Shown here: positions 17,337 to 25,599 of the stretch, in pieces | Numbering within the stretch: position 1 is the first letter of the stretch | Layout: the number at the start of each line of letters is the position of its first letter | Assembly (NCBI GenBank): GCA_015062005.1 | Contig: SUVL01000009.1 | Span: 1-64,000, forward strand | DNA from: Akkermansiaceae bacterium | Lineage (GTDB): Bacteria > Verrucomicrobiota > Verrucomicrobiia > Verrucomicrobiales > Akkermansiaceae | Reading direction: 5' to 3' | DNA length: 64,000 bases | Translations under genes and position numbers: made by a program | The notes under the pieces: model-generated | The model's database searches: none | What the model was told of the DNA's origin: nothing | Seen by the model: only the letters and a program-made list of their open reading frames with translations

Positions 17337-17906
17337 TTAATTGGGGGCGGATTCAGGCGCTGAACCAGGAATGGCCACACCTTGACTGCGCATGGCGTTC
17401 AGCACGGCACTCACCAGTTTCTGGCGGTCGCTCCGGGCGGCTGCGGCCAGTTGCAGGAAATCTGCCAGGTGGAAATTGCCGTGGGTGCGGAGGAATTCAC
17501 GGTCCTTTTCATCTCCGTACATGATATCCGGTGCCAGTATGCCGTAGAGCTTGGCTTCCGCCTTGCGGATGATGCGGGGCAGGTAGGCGATTTCCTGGAA
17601 TTCGTCTGTTTCGGCGGGCAAATCCTTTGCGGTGATGGGCCTGGCATTGCCGGAAATGCCTCGCATGGCGTTGAGGAAGTAGTGGCGTCGCACAGAGGCG
17701 ATGAGCAGGGTCGTGCTGGGGCTGGGGGCGCCTTTTTCTGCGTATTCGCGCACGTAGCCGTGCATTTCGGCCGGCTGGTAGCCGATGGTCTTGAGGAAAT
17801 CCTGCTCCTCAGGCAGATAGAAACGATCCGCAGGTGTTTGCGGGTTAAGCAAATAGCGCTCTACCGCCTCTCTGAACAGGGTCATAAATCGGTCGTTCCA
17901 CTCCAT
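17337..17906 (-). CDS. Conserved-looking hypothetical protein, first gene of the RND operon
   Basis: 189 residues, soluble, with no signal peptide or membrane helix. Recognisable features are only general: a mixed charged composition and the segment AYLPRIIRKAEAKLYGILAP. I do not recognise the family. An ATG at 17915 lies inside the -10 box (TATAAT, 17919-17914), so the next in-frame ATG at 17906 is chosen; it would be the first transcribed base or next to it. The gene is the promoter-proximal member of a four-gene operon with the tail-anchored protein, the duplicated adaptor and the pump. A regulatory role would be plausible, but no DNA-binding motif is visible. Confidence 0.6.
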   Translation of the reverse strand: MEWNDRFMTLFREAVERYLLNPQTPADRFYLPEEQDFLKTIGYQPAEMHGYVREYAEKGAPSPSTTLLIASVRRHYFLNAMRGISGNARPITAKDLPAETDEFQEIAYLPRIIRKAEAKLYGILAPDIMYGDEKDREFLRTHGNFHLADFLQLAAAARSDRQKLVSAVLNAMRSQGVAIPGSAPESAPN

Positions 17907-17913
17907 GCTGAGC

Positions 17914-17942
17914 ATTATAGGTGCCCATGCCCGCTAATGCAA
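17914..17942 (-). promoter_or_regulatory. Promoter of the RND operon
   Basis: Minus strand TTGCAT (17942-17937), 17 bp, TATAAT (17919-17914). The -10 box is consensus and ends seven bases before ATG 17906, predicting a leaderless operon mRNA. Confidence 0.7.
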
Positions 17943-17986
17943 GCGGAAAACGCGACCGTAATCTGCATAACATGAAATACTTTGAC

Positions 17987-18526
17987 TTATTGGCGCCAGA
18001 GCATGCGGATGAGCCCGTACATCGCCCCTCCCAGTGCCGCACATGTGACCAGGCACCCCAGCAGGAGCTCTGTGCAAAGCAGAAGCCAATTCACCTCGCC
18101 GAATACGGAAACTATGGCGGTTAAACCCTGGGGTGCGGCTTCCGCTGCGTTGCGGATAAGTTCCATATTCACCCCGCTGCCTATCCCGAAGCAGCCCAGC
18201 ACCCACGCCCCGACCCACCATTGCAGCGGCCAGAGAATAACCTGGTAACCAGGAAAGGAAATCCAGCAGGTCAGCACGGACATGGGAATATTCCCGCGGC
18301 TCCAGATGCTGCTCAGCACAGCAAAGATGGTCTGCATGGGTACGGGGGCCAGCGCCCAGGATACGCCCCATGCTGAGCCTGTGGCCACGCTGCGCGGCTC
18401 CCATAGCCAGAGCTCCGGTGCGAATAACTTTTCCGGCAGAAGCACCCGCCACAGCTTGCTGGTGTCGCGCTTCCGGCGGATGTAGTCATCCACCTTCCTC
18501 ACCAGACCGTTGTAGCTGAACTTCAT
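17987..18526 (-). CDS. DUF2062 membrane protein
   Basis: 179 residues. The start ATG at 18526 overlaps the waaA stop by four bases (ATGA). The sequence shows the DUF2062 pattern: a basic N-terminus (VDDYIRRKRD), then VATGSAWGVSWALAPVPMQT and several hydrophobic helices with CWISFPGYQVILWPLQWW. The domain is common in Gram-negative bacteria near lipid and glycosyl genes and has no settled function. Its tight coupling to waaA suggests an envelope role. Confidence 0.75.
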   Translation of the reverse strand: MKFSYNGLVRKVDDYIRRKRDTSKLWRVLLPEKLFAPELWLWEPRSVATGSAWGVSWALAPVPMQTIFAVLSSIWSRGNIPMSVLTCWISFPGYQVILWPLQWWVGAWVLGCFGIGSGVNMELIRNAAEAAPQGLTAIVSVFGEVNWLLLCTELLLGCLVTCAALGGAMYGLIRMLWRQ

Positions 18527-19803
18527 GCCTTGTAAAGTGTTTCCACCAGTTCCACGCTGCGGCGCGTGGCTCCGGAGTGTACATGCAGGGCCTGGTAGGC
18601 GCGCTCTGCCCGGGCTGCGGTTGCTTCGCTTCCGTCCAGCGCGCGGGCTATTTCTCCAGCCAGTTCTCCTGCTTCGCAGCATACGACGGCGTCATTCTCC
18701 CGGAGCAGGGCGACCAGGTCGGCAAAATTGGTCATGTCCGGGCCGGTGATGACCGGTTTGCGGGCGGCGATGGCCTCCACGGGATTCTGTCCGCCCTCGG
18801 CCAGGAAGCTTTTGCCGATGACCACGGCATCTGCCAGGGCGGTCCAGTCGCGGAGTTCGCCGGTGGTATCTGCCACATAGCAGGCATTGGCAGGAAGCCC
18901 GGCAGGCAACTTGCCTGTTGTGCGGAGCAGGGGGGTGAAGCCGGCCTGCTCCAGGTCAGCCACAACCTGGGCTCGACGCTCGGCATGGCGCGGCACGATG
19001 AGCGGGCATGCCCCGGCCTCACGTATGGCGGAGGCGATGAGGGCTTCCTCTCCTGCATGCGTGCTGGCCGCCAGCACTACCTTGCGCTCGCCGCGCAGCT
19101 GGTCAAGAATGGCACGGAAATCCTCCCGGAGGTTCTGGGGGGCATCTCCCAACACATCGAACTTGATGCTGCCCGGGGCGGTGATGATGTCCGGGTTCAC
19201 GCCGATACGGGCAAACCTCGCTTTGTCGTTCTCATTCTGAGCGCCCAGCGCCGTCAGCCGCTCAAATAACAGGCGGGTGATGCCGCGTACCTTGGCATAG
19301 CGCCCCTCGCTGCGTGGGGAGAGTCGGGCATTGAGCATCACCATGGGAATACGGCGGCGGTGGCAGGCTTCTGCAAAATTCGGCCAGAGCTCCGCTTCGA
19401 TGAGCACCACCGCTTTCGGCTCAAACCGTTTCAGGCAGCGCCCCGGAAGCCCCGGAACATCCAGCGGGGAATAAAGCGGGCGCACATTCGGCAGGGCGGC
19501 ATCGCGCGCTACCTGGTGCCCTGTGGCGGTGCTGGTGGACAGTATGACCGGTTCGCTGTGGGTTTTGCTCCACTCGCGGATGAATTTGAGGGCAATGAAG
19601 ACTTCGCCCACGCTCACGGCATGCACATAGAGCCCGCCTTTCGGTTCCTCTGCGGCTGGTTTGCGGTAGATGCCGAAGCGCTCTGAAAGCCCGGTGCCGA
19701 AGCCCCCGCGCTTCTTCATTTTAATCAGGTAGCCCGGAATGGAGATGACCAGGAATACAGGCAGCAGCAGGTTGTAGAGCAGGAGAAAGATGAAGCGTTT
19801 CAT
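18523..19803 (-). CDS. waaA: 3-deoxy-D-manno-octulosonic acid (Kdo) transferase
   Basis: 426 residues. WaaA adds Kdo from CMP-Kdo to lipid IVA at the cytoplasmic face of the inner membrane, an essential step in LPS assembly. The protein begins with a membrane anchor (LLLYNLLLPVFLVISIPGYL). It then shows the family segments ASVGEV-like HAVSVGEVFIALK, STSTATGHQVA, the catalytic-region EAELWPNF, NARLSPRSEGRY, and a C-terminal half with GPDMTNF and the GGQNPVEA donor-binding motif. It overlaps rsmD (upstream) and the DUF2062 gene (downstream) by four bases each. It shows that this organism makes LPS. Confidence 0.95.
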   Translation of the reverse strand: MKRFIFLLLYNLLLPVFLVISIPGYLIKMKKRGGFGTGLSERFGIYRKPAAEEPKGGLYVHAVSVGEVFIALKFIREWSKTHSEPVILSTSTATGHQVARDAALPNVRPLYSPLDVPGLPGRCLKRFEPKAVVLIEAELWPNFAEACHRRRIPMVMLNARLSPRSEGRYAKVRGITRLLFERLTALGAQNENDKARFARIGVNPDIITAPGSIKFDVLGDAPQNLREDFRAILDQLRGERKVVLAASTHAGEEALIASAIREAGACPLIVPRHAERRAQVVADLEQAGFTPLLRTTGKLPAGLPANACYVADTTGELRDWTALADAVVIGKSFLAEGGQNPVEAIAARKPVITGPDMTNFADLVALLRENDAVVCCEAGELAGEIARALDGSEATAARAERAYQALHVHSGATRRSVELVETLYKA

Positions 19804-20366
19804 GCAGGGTCAACTTGGTAGAAGAGTATCACATTCTTGCCGTAGTGGCGGGTATCAACGAGTTTCCAGCCCGGAAATTCGCGGCTGTGGGAGTCTCCCA
19901 CGCCGTAGCCTTCCTGGGCTTCGGCAATGAAGTAGCCCCCCTCTGCCAGCAGCTCGTGCAGACGATCTGTCATCAGTTCTGCTATCATATCCCGGTCGCC
20001 TATGGCTTTGGCGTAGGGAGGGTCGGCAAAGATGTAGTCGTAGCTACCGGCATCGCGCTTCACGAATTGCAGGCAATCGCTCTGCACCACGCTGCCGCCC
20101 ACCAGGCGTGAGCGCTCCAGGTTCTGCCTGGCCATGGCGCAGGAGGGACGCGCGGCATCCACCATGCGGGCGCTGGCGGCCCCGCGGCTCAGCGCCTCGA
20201 TGCCGACCGAGCCGGAGCCGCAGTATAAATCAAGTACCCGGGCACCCTGGATGGTGGGACCCAGAATATTGAAGAGGGCCTCCCGCACGCGGTCCTGGGT
20301 GGGGCGCACTTCTCCCTGTGGCACTCGGATGGGTAGCCCTTTGGCTGCTCCGGCTATGATTCTCAT
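19800..20366 (-). CDS. rsmD: 16S rRNA (guanine966-N2)-methyltransferase
   Basis: 188 residues, the usual length. The RsmD signature is clear: MRIIAGAAKGLPIRVP at the N-terminus, RPTQDRVREALFNIL, the SAM-binding DLYCGSGSVGIEALSRGA, and the catalytic DPPYAK motif of N2-guanine methyltransferases. It acts on the 30S subunit during ribosome assembly. It is first in a three-gene overlapping set with waaA and the DUF2062 gene, a mixed arrangement that probably reflects compact packing rather than shared function. Confidence 0.94.
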   Translation of the reverse strand: MRIIAGAAKGLPIRVPQGEVRPTQDRVREALFNILGPTIQGARVLDLYCGSGSVGIEALSRGAASARMVDAARPSCAMARQNLERSRLVGGSVVQSDCLQFVKRDAGSYDYIFADPPYAKAIGDRDMIAELMTDRLHELLAEGGYFIAEAQEGYGVGDSHSREFPGWKLVDTRHYGKNVILFYQVDPA

Positions 20367-20382
20367 GGTCTTCTAAGCAAGA

Positions 20383-20419
20383 AACGGGAGCCTCTGGCGG
20401 CTGTGGCCCGGCTCCCGTT
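20383..20419 (-). terminator. Terminator after the secreted 254-residue protein gene
   Basis: AACGGGAGCC (20383-20392) pairs with GGCTCCCGTT (20410-20419); on the minus strand the stem is followed by TCTTGCTT. It separates the secreted-protein gene from rsmD. Confidence 0.6.
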
Positions 20420-20442
20420 GTGGTTGAAAATTCTGGAAATCC

Positions 20443-21207
20443 TTACTTCTGGCCGGGGCGGGTGGCGTGGGCGCTGGCAGAAGTAATGGGGAAGATGATG
20501 GTATAGCCGTGGTTGGCGATGATGGTGCCGCTGATGACAGAGCGTTCCTGCAGGCTGTAGTACAGGAAAACGGCCTTGCCGTCCGTAGCCTTGGTGAGGC
20601 GGATCATCTCGCTGAGGGAGGAAAGGGAGTCCTTCTTCTCCATCTTCCACTCATTGCCGGTCTGCGCTCCATAATCGAAATTCTCACCGGCGGAGAATTC
20701 GCTGCCAGTCAGCTCGCCGTTGTTGGAAACCCACACATTTTTGGCGGCATTGTAGCGCAGGGAGCCGATGGTGAGGGGCAGGGAACCGCCGTTGGCGACT
20801 CTGGTGGCAGAGAGGACGCTGTACATGTTGTTGCCGTCGCTTTTCAGCCCCACACGCACATCTGCCATGAGGGCAAGCCTGGTCTTCTTCCAGGCTTCTG
20901 TGTATTTCTCGTATTCTGCCTTGTCGGGCCACAGGTCGGCATCATACTCCATGAGGCGGTCGGGGGCTCCCTTGGCGTTGATGGCTTCCTGCTTTTCCTT
21001 GGGCAGCTGCATGAAGCGCTGAATAGCTGCGCGGTGCAGCTCCACGAAGGAGTTGTCTCTGACCGGGCGGACCACCGAGCCCTGGATGGTGCTGCCGTTG
21101 CAGGGCAGGTAACCGGCAATGGCCTCGGGGGCAGACTCAGCATGCGCCGCAACGCAGAGGGCTGCGGGTGCTGCCAGCATGGCAAGAATGGCGTGCGAAA
21201 GATTCAT
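20443..21207 (-). CDS. Exported protein of unknown function
   Basis: 254 residues with a classical signal peptide (hydrophobic ILAMLAAPAALCVAA, likely cut after AHA). The mature part has a helical region rich in charged residues (about 50-110) and a second half rich in beta-type segments (GKAVFLYYSLQERSVISGTI). No catalytic motif or known family was recognised. It is likely periplasmic. It has its own promoter, divergent from the lipoprotein-galM unit, and its own terminator, so it is a single-gene unit. Confidence 0.6.
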   Translation of the reverse strand: MNLSHAILAMLAAPAALCVAAHAESAPEAIAGYLPCNGSTIQGSVVRPVRDNSFVELHRAAIQRFMQLPKEKQEAINAKGAPDRLMEYDADLWPDKAEYEKYTEAWKKTRLALMADVRVGLKSDGNNMYSVLSATRVANGGSLPLTIGSLRYNAAKNVWVSNNGELTGSEFSAGENFDYGAQTGNEWKMEKKDSLSSLSEMIRLTKATDGKAVFLYYSLQERSVISGTIIANHGYTIIFPITSASAHATRPGQK

Positions 21208-21221
21208 ATCAGACGTCCCTT

Positions 21222-21272
21222 ACTCTAGCACCGTTTTTTTTTCTTGGCAAGCATGAAATTCGGTGGTATTGT
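21222..21272. promoter_or_regulatory. Divergent promoters sharing one -35 region
   Basis: Plus strand: TTGGCA (21244-21249), 17 bp, TATTGT (21267-21272), leading to the lipoprotein at 21282. Minus strand: TTGCCA (21250-21245), 17 bp, TAGAGT (21227-21222), leading to the secreted protein at 21207. The two -35 boxes overlap almost completely, so both cannot be occupied by RNA polymerase at once. Confidence 0.5.
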
Positions 21273-21281
21273 CATGCAGAC

Positions 21282-21719
21282 ATGAGAGCTTTTTTCCGGG
21301 TTTTGACATTCATGCTGTGTGCTTCCTCTTTTGGGCTGGTATCATGCCAGACCGCAACTCCTTTCACCCGCATTGACCAGAACCCCATCATTTTCCGCTC
21401 GCTGAGCCCGGAGCACCAGCTCATGGTGCAGCAGGGCCGCATTTGCGAAGGCATGACCAAGGATGCCGTTTTCCTTGCCTGGGGCAACCCGAATACGCCT
21501 CCTGTGCGTGGACAGCAGGATGGACAGTCGTATGAAAAGTGGGTATACTACGTGTACCGCCCGGTGCCGGTTGATTCCGTCACTATCGGTATTGGCGGCT
21601 GCTACCATGGTCCCTGGTATGGCGGGGGGATGACCTCATCCACCGCCATGATTCCGCAAGAGGCTGCCTGGGTCGAGTTCCGGAACAATATCGTAACCGC
21701 TTGGGAAAGCCGTAAATAA
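21282..21719 (+). CDS. Small lipoprotein with a BamE/OmlA-like segment
   Basis: 145 residues from ATG 21282; the frame is open further upstream, but that part would precede the promoter. The N-terminus is a lipoprotein signal with lipobox LVSC (Cys22). The segment GRICEGMTKDAVFLAWGNP matches the G-M-T-x-x-x-V-x-x-x-W/L-G-x-P pattern of BamE/OmlA-fold proteins, followed by WVYY strands. BamE proteins are accessory to outer-membrane protein insertion, but many unrelated lipoproteins share this fold. It is three bases upstream of galM and probably in the same transcript. Confidence 0.6.
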   Translation: MRAFFRVLTFMLCASSFGLVSCQTATPFTRIDQNPIIFRSLSPEHQLMVQQGRICEGMTKDAVFLAWGNPNTPPVRGQQDGQSYEKWVYYVYRPVPVDSVTIGIGGCYHGPWYGGGMTSSTAMIPQEAAWVEFRNNIVTAWESRK

Positions 21720-21722
21720 CTT

Positions 21723-22640
21723 ATGAATTCACAAATCTGCACACTCACTACGCCGGAGCTGGTGGTTCGTATCACCAATTTCGGAGCCCGTATCCTCAGC
21801 TTTGAATACCAGGGGACCGATTGTCTCTACGGCCCCAAGTCGCTGGAAGACCTCCCTGCTGATACTTGCTACTGCGGCAGCATCTGCGGTCGCGTGGCCA
21901 ACCGCATCGCCGGCGGCGAGTTTGAGCTGGATGGCGTGCGCTACCAGTTGGCTGTGAACAATGGCCCCAACCACCTGCATGGCGGATTGACCGGCTTTTC
22001 CGATATGCCATGGACGGTGGAGGAATCCACTGATTCGCGCCTGGTGCTCAGCCTCATCTCGCCTGATGGGCAGGAAAATTACCCTGGTACTGTCACCGTG
22101 CGTGCGACGTACACCGTGGAAGGCCGCCGCCTGAACCTCCTCATGGAGGCCACGACCGATGCCCCCACGCTGCTGAATCTGACCAATCACGCCTATTGGA
22201 ACCTCACGGGCTCCGGCACGGTGGATACCCATTGCCTGCAAGTCTGCGCTTCTGCGTACACGCCCATGGTGGCGAATATCCCCACTGGCAATATCGTTTC
22301 CGTGGAAGGCTCTCTCTATGATTTGCGCCGCCCGGCCTGCCTGGGTGAGCGCAATGCTCCAGAGGCTATCGCCGGCGGCTACGATGATAATTATGTGCTC
22401 AGCTCAGAGCCCGGGGTCAGGCTGGCTGCCGTGCTTACAAATGGCCGCCGCACCCTCCGCGTGCTCACCGATGCCCCCGGTCTGCAGGTCTACACTGGCG
22501 ACTACCTGCCCCTCAAGCGCGGCGGCGTAGCCCTGGAAGCCCAGAACTTCCCGGATTCTCCGCACCAGTCGCACTTCCCCAGCATCGTACTCCGCCCCGG
22601 CGAAACCTACTCCCGCACCATCGCCTGGGAGATTGATTAA
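21723..22640 (+). CDS. galM: Aldose 1-epimerase (galactose mutarotase)
   Basis: 305 residues. GalM interconverts alpha- and beta-anomers of galactose or glucose in the Leloir pathway. The catalytic residues are in place: His in NHLHGG, the NHAYWNLTGSG motif with the second His, an Asp in GGYDDNYVL, and the catalytic Glu in ALEAQNFPDSPH. The start ATG is four bases after the lipoprotein stop, and the next gene starts 12 bases after its end. No other galactose gene is nearby. Confidence 0.93.
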   Translation: MNSQICTLTTPELVVRITNFGARILSFEYQGTDCLYGPKSLEDLPADTCYCGSICGRVANRIAGGEFELDGVRYQLAVNNGPNHLHGGLTGFSDMPWTVEESTDSRLVLSLISPDGQENYPGTVTVRATYTVEGRRLNLLMEATTDAPTLLNLTNHAYWNLTGSGTVDTHCLQVCASAYTPMVANIPTGNIVSVEGSLYDLRRPACLGERNAPEAIAGGYDDNYVLSSEPGVRLAAVLTNGRRTLRVLTDAPGLQVYTGDYLPLKRGGVALEAQNFPDSPHQSHFPSIVLRPGETYSRTIAWEID

Positions 22641-22652
22641 GCTCAGGCGGAT

Positions 22653-23786
22653 ATGGAAGCCATCTATACATTCACCCAGGAGGTGACAGCAGTCACCCCG
22701 TGGCTGCTGCCTCTCTTCCTGGGGCTGTTCGGGGCGTGTGTGGGGTCGTTTCTGAATGTGGTGATTTACCGACTGCCGCGCGGCATGAGTGTGAATGAAC
22801 CGCGGCGTTCGTTCTGTCCGCAGTGCAAGGCTCCTATCCCCTGGTATCTGAATCTTCCCGTCATCAGTTATCTGATGTTGCGCGGGCGAACCGCCTGCTG
22901 TGGCCGGCACTACACGGCCCGCTACTGCGCGGTGGAGCTGGTGTGCGCCCTGCTTTTTGCGGGCATTGCCTGGTATTTCTGCACGGATGATATTATCACC
23001 CAGGTGCTGCTGTGTGTGTGGGCAGCGGCCATGCTCGCCTGTTTCTGCATAGATTGGGAGCAGATGGTGGTTCTCCCCTCTCTTACCCTCATCGCCACGG
23101 TGGCGGGGGTGGGTGTTTCTCTGTTGTCCCCCTGGTTCAGCGGCGAGGGTGTGGAACCGCTCCAGGGGTTGATGAGCAGCCTGAGCGGGGCTTTCGGTGG
23201 CTTCTTATTGTTCCGTCTGGTGGCGCTGGCCGGCAAGTTTCTTTTCGGCCGCAAGCAGCAGCTCTTTGATACCCCGCAGGAGTGGGTGCTGCACCAGGCA
23301 GAGGATGGCGAGGATGTGGAGCTGCTCATCAATGGTGAGCGCCTGTTGTGGAGCGATTTGTTCCTGGAGTCCAGCAACCGTTTCACCCTGCTGGCTGGTA
23401 CCGAGAGTACCCACGAAACCGGGGCCGGCGAGCTGCTGTTTACTGTTGATTCTCTGACACTGCCGGATGGTACCACGCTTTCGCTGGAAAATCACGACGA
23501 ATTGCGCGGCTCCTGCCGCGGCTATGCGGCGCGCAAGGAGGCCATGGGCAGTGGCGATGCCTGGCTGGCCCTGGCCATCGGCTCGCTCTGCGGCTGGCAG
23601 GGAGTGGTTTTTGCCTTGGTGGGAGGCAGCTTTATCGGTATTGCGGCGGCCGTTGTTGCCCGCATCGGCCGTGGCACGCCCATGCCCTTTGGCCCGGCGC
23701 TCATTGCAGCTGCCTGTATCTGGCTGTTCTGGGGCCCGGCGCTGGTGGCGGGGTATATGGAGTGGGTCGAATCTCTGCTGTGGTGA
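22653..23786 (+). CDS. Prepilin peptidase (type IV prepilin/pseudopilin, A24 family) with a large insertion
   Basis: 377 residues. An inner-membrane aspartyl protease that cleaves and N-methylates type IV prepilins and type II secretion pseudopilins. The methyltransferase-side zinc motif is present (SFCPQC and TACCGRHYTARYC). The two catalytic aspartates are D134 in CFCIDWEQMVVLP and D302 in GSGDAW (the GxGD motif). They are separated by 168 residues, about 100 more than in PilD-type enzymes; the extra part is soluble and carries VELLINGERLLWSDLF. A pseudopilin substrate candidate is encoded at 54648-55358. The gene is last in the lipoprotein-galM unit. Confidence 0.92.
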   Translation: MEAIYTFTQEVTAVTPWLLPLFLGLFGACVGSFLNVVIYRLPRGMSVNEPRRSFCPQCKAPIPWYLNLPVISYLMLRGRTACCGRHYTARYCAVELVCALLFAGIAWYFCTDDIITQVLLCVWAAAMLACFCIDWEQMVVLPSLTLIATVAGVGVSLLSPWFSGEGVEPLQGLMSSLSGAFGGFLLFRLVALAGKFLFGRKQQLFDTPQEWVLHQAEDGEDVELLINGERLLWSDLFLESSNRFTLLAGTESTHETGAGELLFTVDSLTLPDGTTLSLENHDELRGSCRGYAARKEAMGSGDAWLALAIGSLCGWQGVVFALVGGSFIGIAAAVVARIGRGTPMPFGPALIAAACIWLFWGPALVAGYMEWVESLLW

Positions 23787-23803
23787 GGTCCGAGCGAAGC
23801 GAG

Positions 23804-23883
23804 GATTTCGTCTTGCGCGCAGCGCAAGATATCGTCCGCGAGGCCGGATATCGTCCAGTCTCCGCAGGAGACTGGATAGCGTT
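23804..23883. repeat. Hairpin array with GATATCGTC linkers
   Basis: Unlike palindromes are joined by a constant linker GAT(A/T)TCGTC at 23804-23812, 23828-23836 and 23847-23855. The palindromes include CTTGCGC-gca-GCGCAAG (812-818/822-828 of this kilobase) and CCAGTCTCC-gca-GGAGACTGG (855-863/867-875), with a shorter CCG/CGG one between. The layout parallels the TTTCAT array at 41.8-42.3 kb but with another linker. It lies between the prepilin peptidase and dusB. Confidence 0.6.
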
Positions 23884-23976
23884 TCCTATGAAGCCCACCC
23901 CATGAGCCCCAGCGTTCATTGGGAAAAAAGAGACAAGACAGTAAAGAGGAAATCCGCTCTCGTGGAGCGACAAGGC

Positions 23977-24005
23977 TTGCCCTTGAGGGGGCTGTGTGGT
24001 ACACT
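23977..24005 (+). promoter_or_regulatory. dusB promoter (leaderless)
   Basis: TTGCCC (23977-23982), 17 bp, TACACT (24000-24005), seven bases before ATG 24013. Confidence 0.6.
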
Positions 24006-24012
24006 CCCGGGC

Positions 24013-24981
24013 ATGCCCTTGCCGGATTTTTCTCGTTTTCCGCTGTACCTGGCTCCCATGGCCGGGGTGACCGACCCTATTTTCCGCACGCTGTGCAAGG
24101 AGGAAGGGGCGGATGTGATGCTGACGGAGTTTGTTTCGGCAGAGGGGGTGCTGCAGGCATGGGAACGCAACCGGCGCTATGTGGAGTTCGAGGATGCCCA
24201 CCGACCGCTGGGAATTCAGATTTTTGGCTCGGTGCCGGAGCATTGCGCGGCGGCAGCCCGCATCATTGTGGACGCCATGCACCCGGATTTCCTGGACATC
24301 AATGCCGGCTGCCCGGTGCCCAAGGTGGTGGGCAAGAATGGCGGCTCGTCACTGCTGAAGGATTTACCCCTGTTGCAGCGCATTGCGGCTGCCGTGGTGC
24401 AGGAATTGGGCGCAGACTGCCCGGTGACCACCAAAATCCGCATAGGTTGGGATCAGGAACACATCTGCGCGCCCGAGGCGGTGCTCCGCCTGCAGGATGC
24501 CGGGGTGCAGGCCATTGCCATTCACGGCCGAACCCGTTCCCAGCAGTACGGCGGCAAGGCCGACTGGGAAATGATTGACCATTGCTCCCGCCTGGTCAGC
24601 ATCCCCGTTATCGGCAATGGGGATATCTGCACCCCGCAGGATGTGCAGCGGGTGCGTGAAACAACGGCCGTCTCTGCGGTGATGATTGGCCGCGCCGCCA
24701 TGAATGCCCCCTGGCTCTTCCGCCAGGCCAGGGAATACCTGAGCTCCGGTCTCGTGCCGGAGCCCCCCACTCCCCGGCAGCGCATTGATTTTATGCTGCG
24801 TCACACCCGCATGGCTCTCGAAAGCCGTCACTACGGCGATGAACTCGTGACCATGCGCGCCATGCGTTCCCGTCTGCTGGCCTATGCCAAGGGAATCCCC
24901 GGCACCAAACCAATGAGGCCACAGCTTTCGCGTGTGGCCTCATATGATGAGCTCTGTGCCATCCTGGCACCGCTCTGCTGA
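24013..24981 (+). CDS. dusB: tRNA-dihydrouridine synthase
   Basis: 322 residues. A flavoenzyme that reduces uridines in the tRNA D-loop using NADPH. It shows the FMN-barrel start LAPMAGVTDPIFRTLC, the catalytic Cys in INAGCPVPKVVGKNGGSSLL, HGRTRSQQYGGKADW and the phosphate-binding IPVIGNGDI and MIGRAAMNAPW. The pattern fits the DusB group best, though the exact Dus subtype is not certain. The frame stays open for 180 codons upstream, but that stretch crosses the hairpin array and the promoter, so ATG 24013 is chosen. The stop abuts the stop of the convergent PEP-CTERM gene. Confidence 0.92.
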   Translation: MPLPDFSRFPLYLAPMAGVTDPIFRTLCKEEGADVMLTEFVSAEGVLQAWERNRRYVEFEDAHRPLGIQIFGSVPEHCAAAARIIVDAMHPDFLDINAGCPVPKVVGKNGGSSLLKDLPLLQRIAAAVVQELGADCPVTTKIRIGWDQEHICAPEAVLRLQDAGVQAIAIHGRTRSQQYGGKADWEMIDHCSRLVSIPVIGNGDICTPQDVQRVRETTAVSAVMIGRAAMNAPWLFRQAREYLSSGLVPEPPTPRQRIDFMLRHTRMALESRHYGDELVTMRAMRSRLLAYAKGIPGTKPMRPQLSRVASYDELCAILAPLC

Positions 24982-25599
24982 TTAGCTGCGCCGCCGGCGG
25001 ACGCAGAGCCCGGCAAGGGCCAGCAGGCTCAGCGTGGCCGTGGCGGGCTCTGGAACAAGCTGCTTGAAAATGGGTTCGGCTCCGCCTACGTATAACCCTT
25101 GGTATGTCACAGGTGTTTCCAGCGGAAAAGAGGCGTCTTCCTTGTAGTAGTACAAACCTGTTACTTCTCTGGTCATGCTACCCGTTTCCGTGCCTTTGAC
25201 GAGGGTGAGTGTGAGCGTAATCGGGGAAGTAATTTGCACTGAAAGCGCATTAGGCTTACCACCAATCCAGGCCATGAAGTTAGAATCCTGCAGAACACTC
25301 ACGCTGTCAATACCCATTGAGCCCTGGAGCGTCAGGCTTTCTCCGCCTTCATTCAGTATGGGGTAATTGCTTGCCACACTGAAAGTTCCCGCGTACTCGG
25401 CCTCCCCGAATGTGTAAGTAGCCTCATACTGAGGGCTATCTCCCAATCGTTCATGAACTGTCATCGAAAAAGAGGGGATCCCGGCACCTGCCTCGACATA
25501 CAGACCGGAGATGTCAACATCTTTTGCACTCAGGGTGAGGGCGGTATCAGCAATGGCGCAGGAAGCGAGGCTCAGCAGGAGAAGTAGGGACTTTTTCAT
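24982..25599 (-). CDS. PEP-CTERM-type exported protein
   Basis: 205 residues from ATG 25599. It has a signal peptide (KKSLLLLLSLASCAIA), a beta-rich middle and a C-terminal sorting tag: VPEPATATLSLLALAGLCVRRRR, that is a PEP motif, a short hydrophobic helix and an arginine cluster. In Verrucomicrobiota and other Gram-negatives this tag is recognised by exosortase and places proteins at the surface, usually along with exopolysaccharide. No exosortase gene is in the window. The function of the mature domain is unknown. A TTGATT/16 bp/TATATT promoter is present (25655-25628, minus strand). Confidence 0.85.
   Translation of the reverse strand: MKKSLLLLLSLASCAIADTALTLSAKDVDISGLYVEAGAGIPSFSMTVHERLGDSPQYEATYTFGEAEYAGTFSVASNYPILNEGGESLTLQGSMGIDSVSVLQDSNFMAWIGGKPNALSVQITSPITLTLTLVKGTETGSMTREVTGLYYYKEDASFPLETPVTYQGLYVGGAEPIFKQLVPEPATATLSLLALAGLCVRRRRS

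Noticed and set aside
23467..24012. Upstream extension of dusB by 182 codons
   Set aside because: It runs through the end of the prepilin peptidase gene, the hairpin array and the dusB promoter, and the peptide is arginine-rich without known motifs.
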